From contig JARZZO010000014.1 in assembly GCA_030544215.1 (NCBI GenBank), positions 43,243,734 through 43,307,733 on the forward strand: DNA of 64,000 bases. Reading direction: 5' to 3'. Numbering within the stretch: position 1 is the stretch's first letter; every line of letters starts with the position of its first letter. The notes under the pieces were generated by a model that saw nothing but the letters and a program-made list of their open reading frames with translations, was not told the origin of the DNA and did not search any database. A program made the translations under genes and the position numbers. This document shows, in pieces, positions 1 through 12,340 of this stretch. Source of the stretch: Zantedeschia hybrid cultivar. Lineage: Eukaryota; Streptophyta; Magnoliopsida; Alismatales; Araceae.

Positions 1-318
1 GAGTCATTTTAGGTTACTCAAACGGCTCGGTTGTGGTGATATTGGTAGTGTCTATCTCTCGGAGTTGAGTGGCACCAGGTGCTACTTTGCAATGAAAGTC
101 ATGGACAAGGCATCCCTTGCAAGCAGGAAGAAATTGACAAGGGCGCAGACAGAGAGGGAGATCCTCCAGTTGTTGGATCATCCATTCCTTCCAACTTTGT
201 ACACACACTTTGAGACCGATCGCTTTACATGTTTGGTAATGGAGTTCTGTCCAGGTGGTGATCTGCACACCTTGAGGCAGCGTCAACCAGGGAAACACTT
301 CTCTGAATATGCAGCAAG
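1..318 (+). CDS. AGC-VIIIa (D6PK-like) protein kinase, N-lobe exon, 5' partial
   Basis: This exon encodes the N-lobe of a Ser/Thr kinase; reading starts at base 2 and the gene begins upstream of the window. Visible motifs are the glycine-rich loop GCGDIGSVY, the ATP-binding lysine in FAMKV, the alpha-C glutamate in TEREIL, and the hinge stretch VMEFCPGGDL. The coding sequence ends ...GCAGCAAG before the donor GTATAA at 319. Spliced to 38635 it reads AARFYAAEVLLALEYLHML, the usual uninterrupted AGC-VIII sequence, so the junction is well supported. D6PK-clade kinases act at the plasma membrane and phosphorylate PIN auxin-efflux carriers; that role is inferred from family membership. D6PK versus a close D6PK-like paralogue cannot be decided without the missing N-terminus. 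Confidence 0.93.
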
Positions 319-320
319 GT

Positions 321-1811
321 ATAATTCAAATATTTTTATTTTGATATTGATCCTAGTCACCTCTTTTGCTTATTATTTATATTCCATATTGGTGTTTCAT
401 AGACTTGGATGCTTCACTTCTATTATCCCCAAGTGACATAGATGCTTCCTTTATAAAGCATTGGACACATGAAATCATCCTCCCTATTCCTATAGATTTC
501 TTTGCTAGTCACTGTTTCCGTTCATTTACTTGTGCGAGTTTATCCAGATAGAATTATAAACAGTTTTAGTTTCTTGTTTGTATTTGCATGAAAAAAGATA
601 GTCAAGTCTGTATGTTTCTTAATAATTGCTTCCTCACATGAAATTGTTGCTGGCCGTAACCAGAGATGTTGTATTTCTGCATGTTGTTCGTAAAGAAATG
701 TAGTCTTGGTCACACTCGTGTCTTACTGCTGGTCCATACTTCTATGGACAAACGCATGATATTATGCAGTTCTTTTACTTCTGTATGTGCGTCAAGTACT
801 TGAAGCAATAGCATATTATGTAAGATCTTGTCTATCTGATTCCATCAACATGGTAACAAACATCTATTACTTTTACATTACAATTTCTGTTTAGTTACAG
901 TTTACCTAATATTGTCACACCTTAGGGGATATTCCATTCATCTTTCTGGCATAAACTCATCCTACTTTACTCCTTAAAGTTAGGACAAAGATAGAGGATC
1001 AAATTGCTCCTTTCACATAAGTTGAGACTTGAGAGGCATCTGGAAATTTTATTTGTCTAAGTTGTCATGGAAACCATTAAGGCACACTTTATTTGAACTA
1101 TTTATGTTAACCTACTAAACACATGCTATTCCACTTATGGTATGATTTGGATGTGCTTATTTCTCACTGCTACATCAGTAATGAATTTGCTTAGTTGGCA
1201 GGACATAACATGCTAAGGGTATGGGAATCAATAACCTATATCTCGGCATGCAGTGGATTTTTTACTGAAATTTTGTTACGATTGTTGTAAACTTGTAACT
1301 CTTGAATTCTTCCGTGTATTTTTGTTGCAGCTAATTGTCATCCTTTTCCCGTCATTATGTTATTCTGTGGTGATTGATGCCCCACTTTGGACCTATTCTT
1401 ATTGTTCTGCTTGGAACTTTTAGGAGTACTGAGGAGAGGAGGGCAGAGAGTGAGTGCTTACGTCTTTACAATGGCATGCTTCTCATTGTGAGGGAGAGAG
1501 TATTACTACATAGATAGTCTATTTGACAGGGGAAGTCAATTGCTGTTAGGATGGAAGGTGACCAAAACCAAGGGCAAGATTCGCCAAGTGATAGAGGATC
1601 AAGAGTTGCAGCCAGCTTGGTGCAAGAAAATGTTGTGGTGCAGCTGAGTTGATATTGTCCCTTATAAGGCATGTTCAAGAATCTATCGTTATAGATGTAG
1701 AATGGATGGATTTGTGAACTCTTGCAAACATGATCATCCAAATATTTAATAGAGATGTATGCCTTTGATAATTTCATGGGTTGCTATGGATAATAAAGGT
1801 CTTCCTCCCTT
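321..1811. other. Intronic AT-rich DNA, nothing recognised
   Basis: I see no long ORF, no terminal repeats and no family-specific motif. This stretch may be the original intron sequence next to the donor. Confidence 0.5.
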
Positions 1812-3260
1812 ATATTCTTTCTTTTTAAGTGGTGGGTACCACCAAATTGTATTACAGATAAAAAAGGAATACAAAAAGGAGAGAAGAAAGCAAAAGGCCC
1901 CCATAGAAAGCACCAAGAAGGTTCATCAAAGAAAGCCCTCCAACAAAACAAAAAAGGAGGTGCTAATAGTATGCTCTTTACAAAAAATCCTCATCCCAGT
2001 CCCTAACCCTATCACCTACAAAAGCAGCCACTGTCTGGAGTCGAGGCCTCCCTCCTAAAAATCCTCTAGTTTCTTTTGTTCTAGATAGCCCACACAGTAG
2101 CACGAAGGACCAGCCACCACATGATACTATCTCCCTTGCTCAAAGCTGCGGATGACCACAGATGGAAGAGTACTTGCACAGAGTGCCCAACACGATCTCC
2201 TTTTGAAGCCTATTGCTCAAGGGTGCCACACGTCCTTGGAGAATGCACCGCCTATGAAATATGATTGAGAAACTCATCCACCTCACCACATAAAGGGTAA
2301 ATCGGAGACACATCACACCCAAATTTCAACAGCCTATCAGTGGTTGGGAGCCTTCCAGTAGAGATCCTCCACATAAGCACCTTGACCTTGAGTGGTGACT
2401 TAGGAGCCCAAGTCTGGTGGAGAAATGGGGTTCTGACACCCCCATCTGCAATGTGGTTGTAGACCGACTTCACAGAAAAATGTACCAAAAGAACTCCACC
2501 CCCACTTCCAGACATCCGGAATGGAGGGGTCCACCTTGTATTTGTGAAGCATCACCGTCAAAGAAATGAAATCCTGTTTCTCCTCGTCGTTAAGATTCCT
2601 CTTGAAGGACAAATTCCATTCCCTAATTCCGTTGTGGAGGACCTCCACCATATGTCCTACCGAAGCTTCAGGATTGCTAGATAAAGAGAAAATCCTGGGG
2701 AAAGCAAGTGAGAGAGGTATCATGCCACACCATTTATCCACCCAAAAGAGACACCTCTGTCATCTCCCAACACAACATGCATAGCCACCTATGATGTCAG
2801 AGGCTTGTAAGATTCCTTTCCACACCTGAGACATTGTATCCCACCTGAATTGATACATCCCAAACTCTTTGTCTGGAAAAGTACTTTTGTTGGATGATCT
2901 GAATCCACAAGCCCGAGGAATCTGTGCCAAGCTTCCATAACCATTTTGCTAGGAGTGTCATATAATTGAAGTCTCTAATGTTCTTGATCCCTAAGCCACC
3001 ATTTTGTTTGCTCCTGCATACCCTTCCCCAAGAAAACCTCAAAACCTTCGGAAGAAGATGACTCCACACATCCCTTCCAGAAGAAGCGGCAGCGAAGAGC
3101 CTCCACCTGCTTGGCTACTGACTTCAGAAGTCTAAAAATAGAGAGTGGGCAAACTGTCCAGAACAGATTTACATAAAACCAGTCTACCCCAATTGGACAA
3201 AAGTCTTCCTTTCCATTCAGCTAGATGGGAGCGAAACTGGCTAATAACAGGTTACCTGTC
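1812..3260 (-). mobile_element. L1-type non-LTR retrotransposon (LINE), 5'-truncated and decayed
   Basis: Read on the minus strand from about 3260 downwards, conceptual translation gives the C-terminal part of a plant L1-type ORF2. It contains LAEWKGRLLSNWGR and KSVLDSLPTLYF (end of reverse transcriptase), then NGGLGIKNIRDFNYMTLLAK followed by WLWKLG. Next is a zinc-binding RT-associated (zf-RVT) domain with FSVKSVYNHI, SPLKVKVLMWRI, RLPTTDRLLKFG and PLCGEVDEFLNHI. The reading frame shifts several times and holds stops, so it is a dead copy. The low-coordinate end, with a T-rich run on the plus strand near 1815, is the element's 3' end. It resembles the 3' end of the fragment at 13537, showing both belong to one family. 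Confidence 0.8.
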
Positions 3261-3977
3261 CTCCCTTCTATTCACATAAGGTGATTCAACTATTAGTGTC
3301 TATTGCAATTTCTTGCTGAGTTTTGGGCGTCCTTTTTGGGTTCTGTAAGTTTCTATATTGCTTTCTCTTTAGCTCATGCTGGTTGCTGATGGTAAAATGT
3401 TAAAACAAGAAAGAGAGTGGTCATGCTCAGCTTTGACATACCTAATGGAGAGGGAAATTGGTGGAGGCACAGGACCAGAGAGAGGTGATAACCATACCAT
3501 ACGTTATGTGAACCCTCAGTGAAAGTTAGGAATGACTACTCGGCTGAAACATCAAACAAGACATGAGAAAGTTATCCAAATGAAAGGTCTGCTGAATGAA
3601 TGGAAAACATATGGATGGGAAAGAGTGAGGGAGCGATGGACAGTTGGATGGATGGAAGGAGGGAGGGAGATTGTTTTGCTGTTCACTTCAACAGAAGGAT
3701 TTGGGGTATCATAAATTCAAAATGTGAATATATTGTCGTCTTCAGAGACTCTTCTGTCTTTTTCTACTTATAAAAACCATTCCCATATCTAGGCGATATA
3801 AATCCAATGTGAAGGGCTGTTTTCATTCTCACATTCTAGATTTTCACTGGATGCTGATCCTGTCTGATATTATATGTCTACTGTTGGAAAGGTGTCTTTG
3901 AGTGGCTCATAAACAACATTACTAGCATTCATTTGAACTAGGCTTATTAGCTCAAACAGAGGAGTCTAAATGGGACA
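3261..3977. other. Intronic spacer, nothing recognised
   Basis: This is unique-looking sequence between the LINE fragment and the hAT target site. No coding or repeat structure is apparent. Confidence 0.5.
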
Positions 3978-3985
3978 CATCTGAG
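3978..3985. repeat. Left 8-bp target-site duplication of the hAT element (CATCTGAG)
   Basis: CATCTGAG occurs directly outside the left terminal inverted repeat and again at 9446-9453 directly outside the right one. Eight base pairs is the hallmark duplication length of hAT transposition. Confidence 0.93.
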
Positions 3986-4086
3986 CATGGAGGGCAGTAC
4001 CGGTACCGGTACCGGTACCGGTGCCGGCCGGTACCGGTACGTACCGGTACCGGTACCGGTACCGGCCGGTACGACCGGTACGGGCT
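3986..4086. repeat. Left TIR and GGTACC-rich subterminal palindromic array of the hAT element
   Basis: After the 13-bp TIR come runs of GGTACCGGTACC-type palindromes to about 4084. They are followed by a short A-rich tandem repeat (ATTCAGAAAA-like, about 4105-4165). Repeated subterminal motifs are transposase-binding sites in other hAT elements; that function is inferred here. Confidence 0.75.
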
Positions 4087-4367
4087 TAAAAGGGCCCAAA
4101 AAAATCAGAAAAAAAAGAAAAAAATTCAGAAAAATTCAGAAAAATTCAGAAAAATTCAGAAAAAATGTAAACAATTAATTAGCTATGTGTTGGGTGTGAT
4201 AAAAATGGGTTAAGACAAAGAAGTACACATAACACATACAAAATGACAATTTTAATAGAGATTAAACATGAAAAATATTATGTTAATGTACTAAATATTT
4301 ACAACAATGCAAAATATGAACGAAATCAAACGATCCTTACCTATGAAAAACATAAGTGAGTCCCTTA

Positions 4368-7300
4368 CTATGGATAATAACCCGTAGATCCTTCTGATTC
4401 ATCATCTGGTTGCTGTTGCTGGTATCCATAATAAGGTTGCATATGTTCCCTATATTCACCATAACTAAACAATGATGCAGCCAAGTCGTGCATCCCTCTT
4501 TGAATCCCTCTTGGAGTATATGGTTGTTGACTTGATGAAATGCCAGAATCATGGTGCAAAGAAGTAGCATGAGGATAAGAAGAAGACCCTGACCCATAAC
4601 TGCTACTGGGTGGAATCGGTGGATGGAATTGAAAGCCTTCATACTCTACTTGATCTCCCCAGCTATACATGCCTGCTTCTTGTTGGCCACCTCCGTAACC
4701 TGACTGCTGTCCATGCTGGCTTTGTGAATCATAATCTCCTTGACTTTCATGTTGTCCTCTTCCTGTGTCAACATGTAAGGAGAAAGAAGGTGCATACACT
4801 CCGCCCCCGGTAGTAGCACCTGCAGCTGCACCAGCATCATCACTAGGAGACTCTGTCCCATCATCATCGTCATCTTGATCATAATCAACAATTAACTTTC
4901 TTTTAACAATACTTGATTTTTTCTTTTGTGATGCCTGTTTTTGCTGGCTTTCTTTTTTTTCTAGATCCTTTTGCAAGTTCAATCGATTCAATACTCCTTT
5001 TCCTCGTGGTGTATGCCTCACATAAATTTGCTTCAGCTCATCAATGGCAGGATCGTCTCTGGCAGCCAGATTAGTCCTCTCCAATGTAGATGTACTCCTT
5101 TTCAAGAATGATGGTGGCCCAACCATTCTAGGAGTGACTGGCCTACTATCTGATTCTGAGTGTCTAGCAGGCTCAAGCTCAGTATCAGGTGCAAATAAAG
5201 GCACATGCTCAGTCTGACTGTGATACTCATATGAAGGAGGAGGTGAATTTTCTTTTTGCCTTTTCGAACTTCTTAATTCTGGATCTCTAGCAACAGCTCC
5301 ATCTAGTATGCCTTCTGCCCATTCTGTATCATCAGGATCAAAAACTGGCTCATCGACAGTTGCTCGTGTCTCAACCCAAGTCTGCAAGGGATTATCATCA
5401 TCAAATAACTCTTCCACATCAATTTGGCCAACCACATCTTCTGCGTGCCCTGCAGCTCGTTTCTCCCTCAATTGTTGTCTCAACCGGATGTTTTTGATCC
5501 TCAATCTCATATTGTAATGGCAGTACACCAATTTTTCCAATCGTTCAGCCTTTAACCGGTTACGAATTTTTGAGTGTATAAGGCTGAACGTGCTCCAGTT
5601 TCTTTCACATTGGCTTGCCGACGTCGTCTGACTCAAAACTCTCACTGCAACGGAAGCCAATGGATTATAGCACCTATCTCTGTTGTACACCATTATCCAC
5701 CACTCAGCTGTGCCATCATTAAAAGAAACCAAAAAAAAAATTAATCAATGTATGTTCTCGTTTCTTATGCACATTTGACAACAATGCAATGACTAAGTAT
5801 ACCTGGGCTCACTTTCTCTACAGCAATTTGCACAGAGTCTTCATTATATGTCTCCAGCCTTAGCCTATAAGCCTCCATCTACAAAGATGGAATTAACAAT
5901 TAATAGAATTCATAGGCTCTTCAAATTACAAGTAATTGGATAAATCTTAAAGTCAGATCTTCACTAAGTATACCTGTCTCTCTGCCTCAATCCTATCTTC
6001 TATTGTCCTCGAAAAACGTGCAATCACATTTAATGTGCCTTGAATCACCTCTCCATCAATATGCACTTGACGACTGTACATTACTCGAGGATTTAAATAA
6101 TAACCTGCATTTAGGTGAAAAATTACTAATGTCAATTTAATAAATAATCTCCCATGTAATAGTATAAGACTTCACTTACCAGCTGCATGCAAGTCGTGGT
6201 GTAATGTGCTTTCCCATCTGATATCAATAAGGTCCCACCACTTCATATAAGTGTTGGGAAATGCGTTCTTGATGTGCACCTTGGCAATGTCAATTGCCTC
6301 GTACAAATATCCCATGTAATTCTTATCATCCCCATCCACCAATTTTAACACCTGTACGAGAGGTTCCACCAACTTCAGATAAGTCTCCATATTACTCCAA
6401 AATTTTTTATTCTCTATGATTTTTCTCACTTCCAAATGTTCAGATTTAGATTCATTGGAAGTGGTCCGCATATACTCCAAGAACTCCTTGTTAAACATAA
6501 AACCCCTGATCTCATTCTTGAATTTGTGCAAAGATTCTAAAGAAATAAAATTAGATGCAAATCGTGTAGGCCCTGCACGGATGAGATCTCGACCTCCAGA
6601 TGCTTTTTCTTTGAACATATTCAAGATCCTGGGATGACCATAAATAAATTGGGTAATTCTTTGGGCTCTCTTTACAGTCTTGCTGATAGTTGGATCCTTA
6701 CCAATGTCTTCAAGCATCAAGTCCAGACTATGCGCTGCACATGGGACCCAATAAAGGTGTTTGCGCTTGTCCATTAACTTCTTCCCTACAGCTTTATAAC
6801 TTGATTCATTATCGGTGACCACCTGGACAACATTTTCCTCTCCAATTTCCTGCACCATCTGATCCATCAAACCAAATAAATATTTTGCATTCTTTGAATA
6901 GTTTGATGCATCAACAGATTTCATAAAAACTGTCCCTTCTGTGCAATAAACAAGAAAATTAATCATGGACTTCTTCGTGGTACCAGTCCAGCCTTCGCAC
7001 ATAATTGTGCATCCTCTCTCCTTCCATACTGCCTTAAAACTTTCAACCCACTGTTGAAGTTCCTCGTATTCTCCATCAAGCCCCCGTCCGTATATGTCTC
7101 GACGTGTGGGGGCTTTGAACCCACGACCATGATCTGCTATCGCATCAATCATAGGCTGAAAATAAGGAGACTGAGCAGCATGTGAGGGAACACCTGCATG
7201 CAAAAACCATTTGCATATGCTTTTAAAAGTATGTCCTGCCGCTTCAGCTGACTTTTTTACTCCTCTCATTGCTTGCTTGATTTTTGGCTGAGTAGAAGTC

Positions 7301-7836
7301 TGTCTTCTAAAAAGATAACTGTCCATAGGACCCACTTGGCCTGTAGGTTGACTTGTGCCTCTTATTGATGGTCCATCACCTCTCCTTCGGGCTTCATCTT
7401 CTTGTTGATGCCACAAACTCTCTCTTCTAGCTGCAGCCATGTCAGGATCATCATCATCATCATCATCACTAGAATCTACATTTTGTTCAGCCCTTTCCCT
7501 CTCACGTATAGAAATGCCACTGGCCGCAGTATACATCCCTTTGCCTTTTGTATTATGTCTACCTGAAATTTCGCCTTGGAGTTCAACCTCATCTTCCTTC
7601 TTTTGTTCTTTTTGTGCTTTTCGGCCACGCAATAATTCACGCATCTCGTTGGCAACTTGTCGGGGACAGACAGTACACCTTGTCACCTGTCCTGTCTTCC
7701 CTGCTAAATGTTCTTTCCCTCGGGTGATTCCACCACCCATCTCTTTGCCACAATATTTGCATTTCACTCTCCTCTTTGCAGTATTAATTAAGATGATATG
7801 GGCCCACCCTGGGTCTTGCTCTTGCTGTTCAGCCAT
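4368..7836 (-). CDS. hAT transposase, four exons, 1067 aa (BED zinc finger, DUF659, hAT dimerisation)
   Basis: I model four exons on the minus strand: 7836-6180, 6104-5974, 5878-5803 and 5707-4368. Each junction has GT/AG sites and correct phase. The total is 3204 nt, giving 1067 codons plus a stop. The start chosen is the ATG at 7836, just downstream of a good acceptor (TTGTAG) for a 5'-UTR intron. A BED zinc finger lies near residues 8-60 (C26, C29, H43). A DUF659/RNase-H-like core follows with VVTDNESSY (D342). The dimerisation region from about residue 622 contains AEWWIMV and CERNWSTFSLIH. A long Gln/Tyr/Gly-rich C-terminal tail follows it. The first catalytic Asp, normally in a DGWT motif, is Glu here (CEGWT, residue 281). 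Excision and integration of this element would be its job; activity may be reduced by that change. Confidence 0.9.
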
Positions 7837-7898
7837 GTTCCTACAACACATAAAAAAAAAATAGAAACAAATATAAGAACATTTGGCATTATGCTCGT

Positions 7899-8923
7899 AG
7901 TTTAAAACATGTAAAATTGGATGTTAATTAGACTCCAATTGATGTTTAATTTAACAATTAGACAAAAGCCCCAATTTTTAACCGCTAATTAGGGCCGAAA
8001 TTGGGGATTTCTCCTAATTAACCGTCGATCAACGTAATTAACAGCACACTCCTAGTTTAAAACATGTCATGAAGCTTAATTAGACTCCAATTGATGTTTA
8101 ATTTAAGTAATTAGACAAAAGTCCCAATTTTTAACCGCTAATTAGGGCCAAAATTAGGGATTTCCCCTAATTAACCGTCGATCAACGTAATTAACAGCAC
8201 ACTCCTAGTTTAAAACATGTCATGAAGCTTAATTAGGCTCTAATTGATGTTTAATTTAAATAATTAGACAAAAGCCCCAATTTTTAACCGCTAATTATGG
8301 CCAAAATTGGAGATTTCCCCTAATTAACCGTCGATCAACGTAATTAACAGCACACTCCTAGTTTAAAACATGTCATGAAGCTTAATTAGGCTCCAATTGA
8401 TGTTTAATTTAAGTAATTAGACAAAAACCCCAATTTTTAACCGCTAATTAGGGCCAAAATTGGGGATTTTTCCTAATTAACCGTCGATCAACGTAATTAA
8501 CAGCACACTCCTAGTTTAAAACATGTCATGAAGCTTAATTAGGCTCTAATTGATGTTTAATTTAAGTAATTAGACAAAAGCCCCAATTTTTAACCGCTAA
8601 TTAGGGCCAAAATTGGAGATTTCCCCTAATTAACCGTCGATCAACGTAATTAACAGCACACTCCTAGTTTAAAACATGTCATGAAGCTTAATTAGGCTCC
8701 AATTGATGTTTAATTTAAGTAATTAGACAAAAATCCCAATTTTTAACCGCTAATTAGGGCCAAAATTGGGGATTTCCCCTAATTAACCGTCGATCAACGT
8801 AATTAACAGCACACTCCTAGTTTAAAACATGTCATGAAGCTTAATTAGGCTCCAATTGATGTTTAATTTAAGTAATTAGACAAAAGTCCCAATTTTTAAC
8901 CGCTAATTAGGGCCAAAATTGGG
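7899..8923. repeat. 153-bp tandem repeat, about 6.7 copies, inside the hAT element
   Basis: A marker within the unit (ACCGTCGATC) recurs at 8021, 8174, 8327, 8480, 8633 and 8786, exactly 153 bp apart each time. Units differ by a few substitutions. The array lies directly upstream of the transposase coding sequence on its strand, so it is in the 5'-leader or promoter region. Confidence 0.95.
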
Positions 8924-9227
8924 GGTTGTCTATTTTATCAAGAAAATGAACGTAAATCATCTAAGAAATATGTAACAAACTAAAAAATAATCACTACATT
9001 AAAATATAAATCATACCTTCTTTTTTTCTTCCACCCAAAACAGTGAAAATGTCTCCGGAAAAGGATGAAAACGTCTCCGGCGGCGGTGGCGGGCGGCGGC
9101 GGCAGCGGCGGCTGGCGGCGGCGGTTCTTTCCCCTCCTTCTTCTCCTCCTTTCCCTCCTTCGCTTCCCCTCCCACTGCAAAAAACCCGAATCCCCTCTCA
9201 CAGATCTGTTTCTGTGAGAGGGGACAG

Positions 9228-9445
9228 TGTTTCACGGGCGTACCGGCCCGGTACCGGCCCGGTTTCGGGCGTACCGGCCGGTACGCCCGAAACCGGACCG
9301 GTACCGGTCCGGTACAGTCATTTTTTTCTTTTCTTTTTTTTTTTTTACGGTACCGGCCCGAAATGGGGGTACCGGTACCGGTCCGGGCCGGTACCGGTAC
9401 GTACCGGCCGGTACGTACCGGTACCGGCCGAAACTGCCATCCATG
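9228..9445. repeat. Right TIR and GGTACC-rich subterminal palindromic array of the hAT element
   Basis: Dense GTACCGG/CCGGTAC palindromes lie in two blocks separated by a T-rich run (about 9319-9348). The block ends in the inverted copy of the TIR at 9445. It mirrors the left subterminal array but is roughly twice as long. Confidence 0.75.
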
Positions 9446-9453
9446 CATCTGAG
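9446..9453. repeat. Right 8-bp target-site duplication of the hAT element (CATCTGAG)
   Basis: This is a perfect copy of 3978-3985, immediately outside the right TIR. Confidence 0.93.
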
Positions 9454-10619
9454 AGCTTATCTCTTTTATGCTGTGGACAAATCTTAGAAAAGCGATTGAA
9501 GCTTGAAGCACTGAGTAAAAACTTATAAGTTTAAAATGGTCGACCAATTATAAAAAAGAATGGTAGACCAGTTATCTAAAAAGAGAAGACAACTTGGACA
9601 AATATAGTTTTTTTTTTTTGAAAGGTTTTAAATTGAGACATGATGCAATGTCTTTCCCCTTCATCCTAAACCTTTTTCTTCATATGGTGCCATGATATCT
9701 CAGTATGGAAGACAGTGGAGTATATTGTACAACATCCTTTGACCAAGAAATCGAGAGGAAATTGTCAGATCAAAATGCTCTTGGTGAAATAATTGTTTCT
9801 GTTAATGTCTTGTATGGCCTTCCTGCTTCCACATGGATGGGATTCACAGAATCCAGCCAAAACAAAGAAAGGTTTGTGGGAAGAATTTGACAATGGTAAG
9901 GATAGAAATAATCCAACTATTCTACGGGAGAATAGAGCACCATTTTTGGTGGAGCAAAGTTTGTGTTGGTGTTTACAATATAGGGTATCATGATTGACTG
10001 ACTCAAGATGACTCTCTCATGCTCTCATGGGGGGGGGGAGAATGGCCCTAGAATTGAGTTTCAGAACTGTCTCCTTAGAAAAGCATCATCATGGGTAATA
10101 AGTATCTTTGTGTGCTTCACCAGAGCACAACATGCTTTACAGGTTATTAGGACTCATTGTTAATGGTACTATTCCATTTTTGGGAAAGCAGTTATAGGCA
10201 GGAGTTCCAGTGAACTTTTTGTTAGAAGAGCAGCATCAGAAGTAAGCAATATCAAATTGCTAGAACTTTGAAGCAACAGAAGTAAGCAATATAAAATTGC
10301 TAGAACTTCAAAACAATGGAATAAGCAATATAAACTTGCTAGAAGCTATATAAAATTGCTAGAACTTTGAAGTGCACTAGAAAACAAGAACATTATATAG
10401 CATCCCCCTTGAGCATTTGAAAAGGTATCTGTCATAAAAGAAGTGAGGGGAAGCCAATGTCTTATACCTGTCCTTATTGGCTTTAAATACATATTTTGTC
10501 CGCTTGTGGGGCTTCAATAGAAGGGTTGTGAATTGTTTTCCTCCATTGAGATGGATTTAAATGAAAAACTAATTGAATGTGAGGTTTCTTAGTTTGTCCA
10601 GTTATTTTTGTTGCCCAGG
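9454..10619. other. Intronic spacer with a short tandem repeat at about 10238-10378
   Basis: No gene is seen. Near 10238-10378, three to four degenerate copies of a roughly 40-bp unit, AAGTAAGCAATATAAAATTG then CTAGAACTT, follow each other; each carries a small AGCAA/TTGCT hairpin. Confidence 0.55.
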
Positions 10620-12340
10620 TTATGGATAACCTAGGGGTTGGGGGGGGTGTGAATGGGTTACATAGAAATTGAACTAAGATAAGCAAGTGCAGCAGATAAA
10701 AATGAGCAAGAAGGGGAGAGAGACAATGAACAATCACACAAAGCACATTGAGATTTTTATACTGATTTGGTCCTCAGACCTACATCCATTCCCCAAGCTA
10801 CCCATTGGGAGTTCCAATAGCTCAAAGGCTACACAAGGTACAAATCATTTGCAGGTTATACAACTAACAACACACCCAACTGCAACTGGGCTTCTTTTCC
10901 CTTAAGAAGAGGTAACAACACCCTGTCTAGGTAGGTCTTCCTTGTTCTTAAGGAAGAGGCAACAACCAAATTTTATCTGATTCAAGTTACACAAAGGATG
11001 CCTCTTAAAAGGCCACAATGTATACGATAAGTGCAAAGAAACAATCAAGACTGGAATAGAATAAAACGAATTGCAGAGTCTTGATCAGTTGGTGAAGAGT
11101 CTGAGAGCTTCAAGCATTACAACGGATGTTGATGCAGTGGGTGCAGTGCTTGGAGTCGACACATGCTCTCTAGGCTCTTCTCTCTTTTCTTTCTTGAGCT
11201 AGAGGGAGTTTGTGCTTCGAAAGTAGAGTTCTTGGAATTAAAATCGCAAGAGATATGTTCTTTTGTCCGCTGCCTCCAATCTATAGAATTTGAATTGTTT
11301 CGTTAAGGTTTAGCTTCCCTCCCGTTATCTCTGCGAGAAGTCTAAGAGTCTACTATTAACTCTGTCAAGTCTAACATTAACTAGAATGCGTTTTGCCTGG
11401 AGAGAACTTGAGCACATATTTGTCTTCATTTGTCGGAAGCTTCTATCCTTTGTCTTTTTATTTTCCCAATTTGGCTGTACAGTCCTCATCTAACCTTGTG
11501 GAATTGCTAAAACAAGAAAATTCTCATCTGGTATTCTGACCAGAGGGTTGGTGAACCACAGAGAATATGCAAAAGTAGATCAGATAAAGGGTGGATAGGA
11601 TCTGCAGGTCGGCGGGAAGAAGATAAATAATGTTGGCTGTGAACACAATTGGTAATTGAATCATATGAGAGAGATAATCGAAATGGCGAGTGCTAAACAT
11701 AATTGCTCAAGTTCTCCTAATTGATTAAATAGAGTGCTTCTATTATTCAATGACTTACTAGTCAGTTGGTAATTGGCGCTAAATGGAAGTCATAATAGAT
11801 CGGGCAGAGTGGCTTAATCGAAGTGAAAGGCCTTGAGCATAATTGCATAAGTGACCTTCTAATCGATTAGGAAGTGATTTAATTATACGATAACATATCA
11901 ATTAATCAATAATCCTAGCTGAAGCGCTGCACGATTGAATACACGGTGTGACATAATCGAAGTACCACATGATCAACTAACATACGTAATCGGTTAGTGG
12001 GCGATCTAATCGATGCAGCTAACAGTTTGAATAGGCTTAATCGATAATGATACCGACTAGAAGGCATGACTTAACCAATGTAGGAATCGATTAGAAGTTT
12101 TTTACCCATAGTTGACTTTCTCACTTGTAATTGATTAGTGATGGAGACTTAGTCGAAGTTTTAGTGAGCAAGGACTCAAGGACTTCTTGAAATGACCAAG
12201 TCCCAGAACACAGTGTTCTTAATGTAGTAAGTCTGTCAACTTAAAATCGATTAATTCACACATTTAACTCAACGAATTATAGTCTGATTTCTTCATTCTC
12301 CTTGTGTGTTATCACCAAAACATGAGGATCCAATAATAGG
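10620..12340. repeat. Old diverged repeat, copy 1 (probable LTR-retrotransposon remnant)
   Basis: It begins with a G-run followed by GTGAATGGGTTA and passes through CTGATTTGGTCCTCAGACC and a GCCTCTTAAAAGGCCACAA stretch. Its later part is studded with TAATCGATTA-like palindromes (about 11640-12270). It ends near GTTATCACCAAAA. The same order of landmarks is found, diverged, at 41626-53235. I cannot find terminal repeats or coding domains, so the exact class is open. Confidence 0.5.

Larger units (their letters stand above)
3986..9445 (-). mobile_element. Complete hAT transposon, 5460 bp, transposase on - strand
   Basis: The ends are inverted: CATGGAGGGCAGT at the left and, on the complementary strand, CATGGATGGCAGT at the right (12 of 13 identical). 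Perfect CATCTGAG duplications flank it. Both ends carry GC-rich GGTACC-based subterminal arrays. Inside are an intact four-exon transposase gene and, upstream of it, a 153-bp tandem repeat. The perfect target duplication and uninterrupted coding sequence indicate a recent insertion. The element lies in the kinase intron in antisense orientation. It is structurally complete, but see the altered catalytic residue noted under the transposase. Confidence 0.93.

Noticed and set aside
3978..9453. First guess of hAT ends at CAGT...ACTG (3995-9436)
   Set aside because: The flanks of that placement gave no direct repeat; shifting outward to CATGGA...TCCATG gives a perfect 8-bp CATCTGAG duplication.
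9011..9547. Open frames on both strands through the GGTACC blocks (for example 9011-9547)
   Set aside because: They arise from low-complexity palindromic GC repeats at the hAT end; open frames exist on both strands and encode simple repeats.
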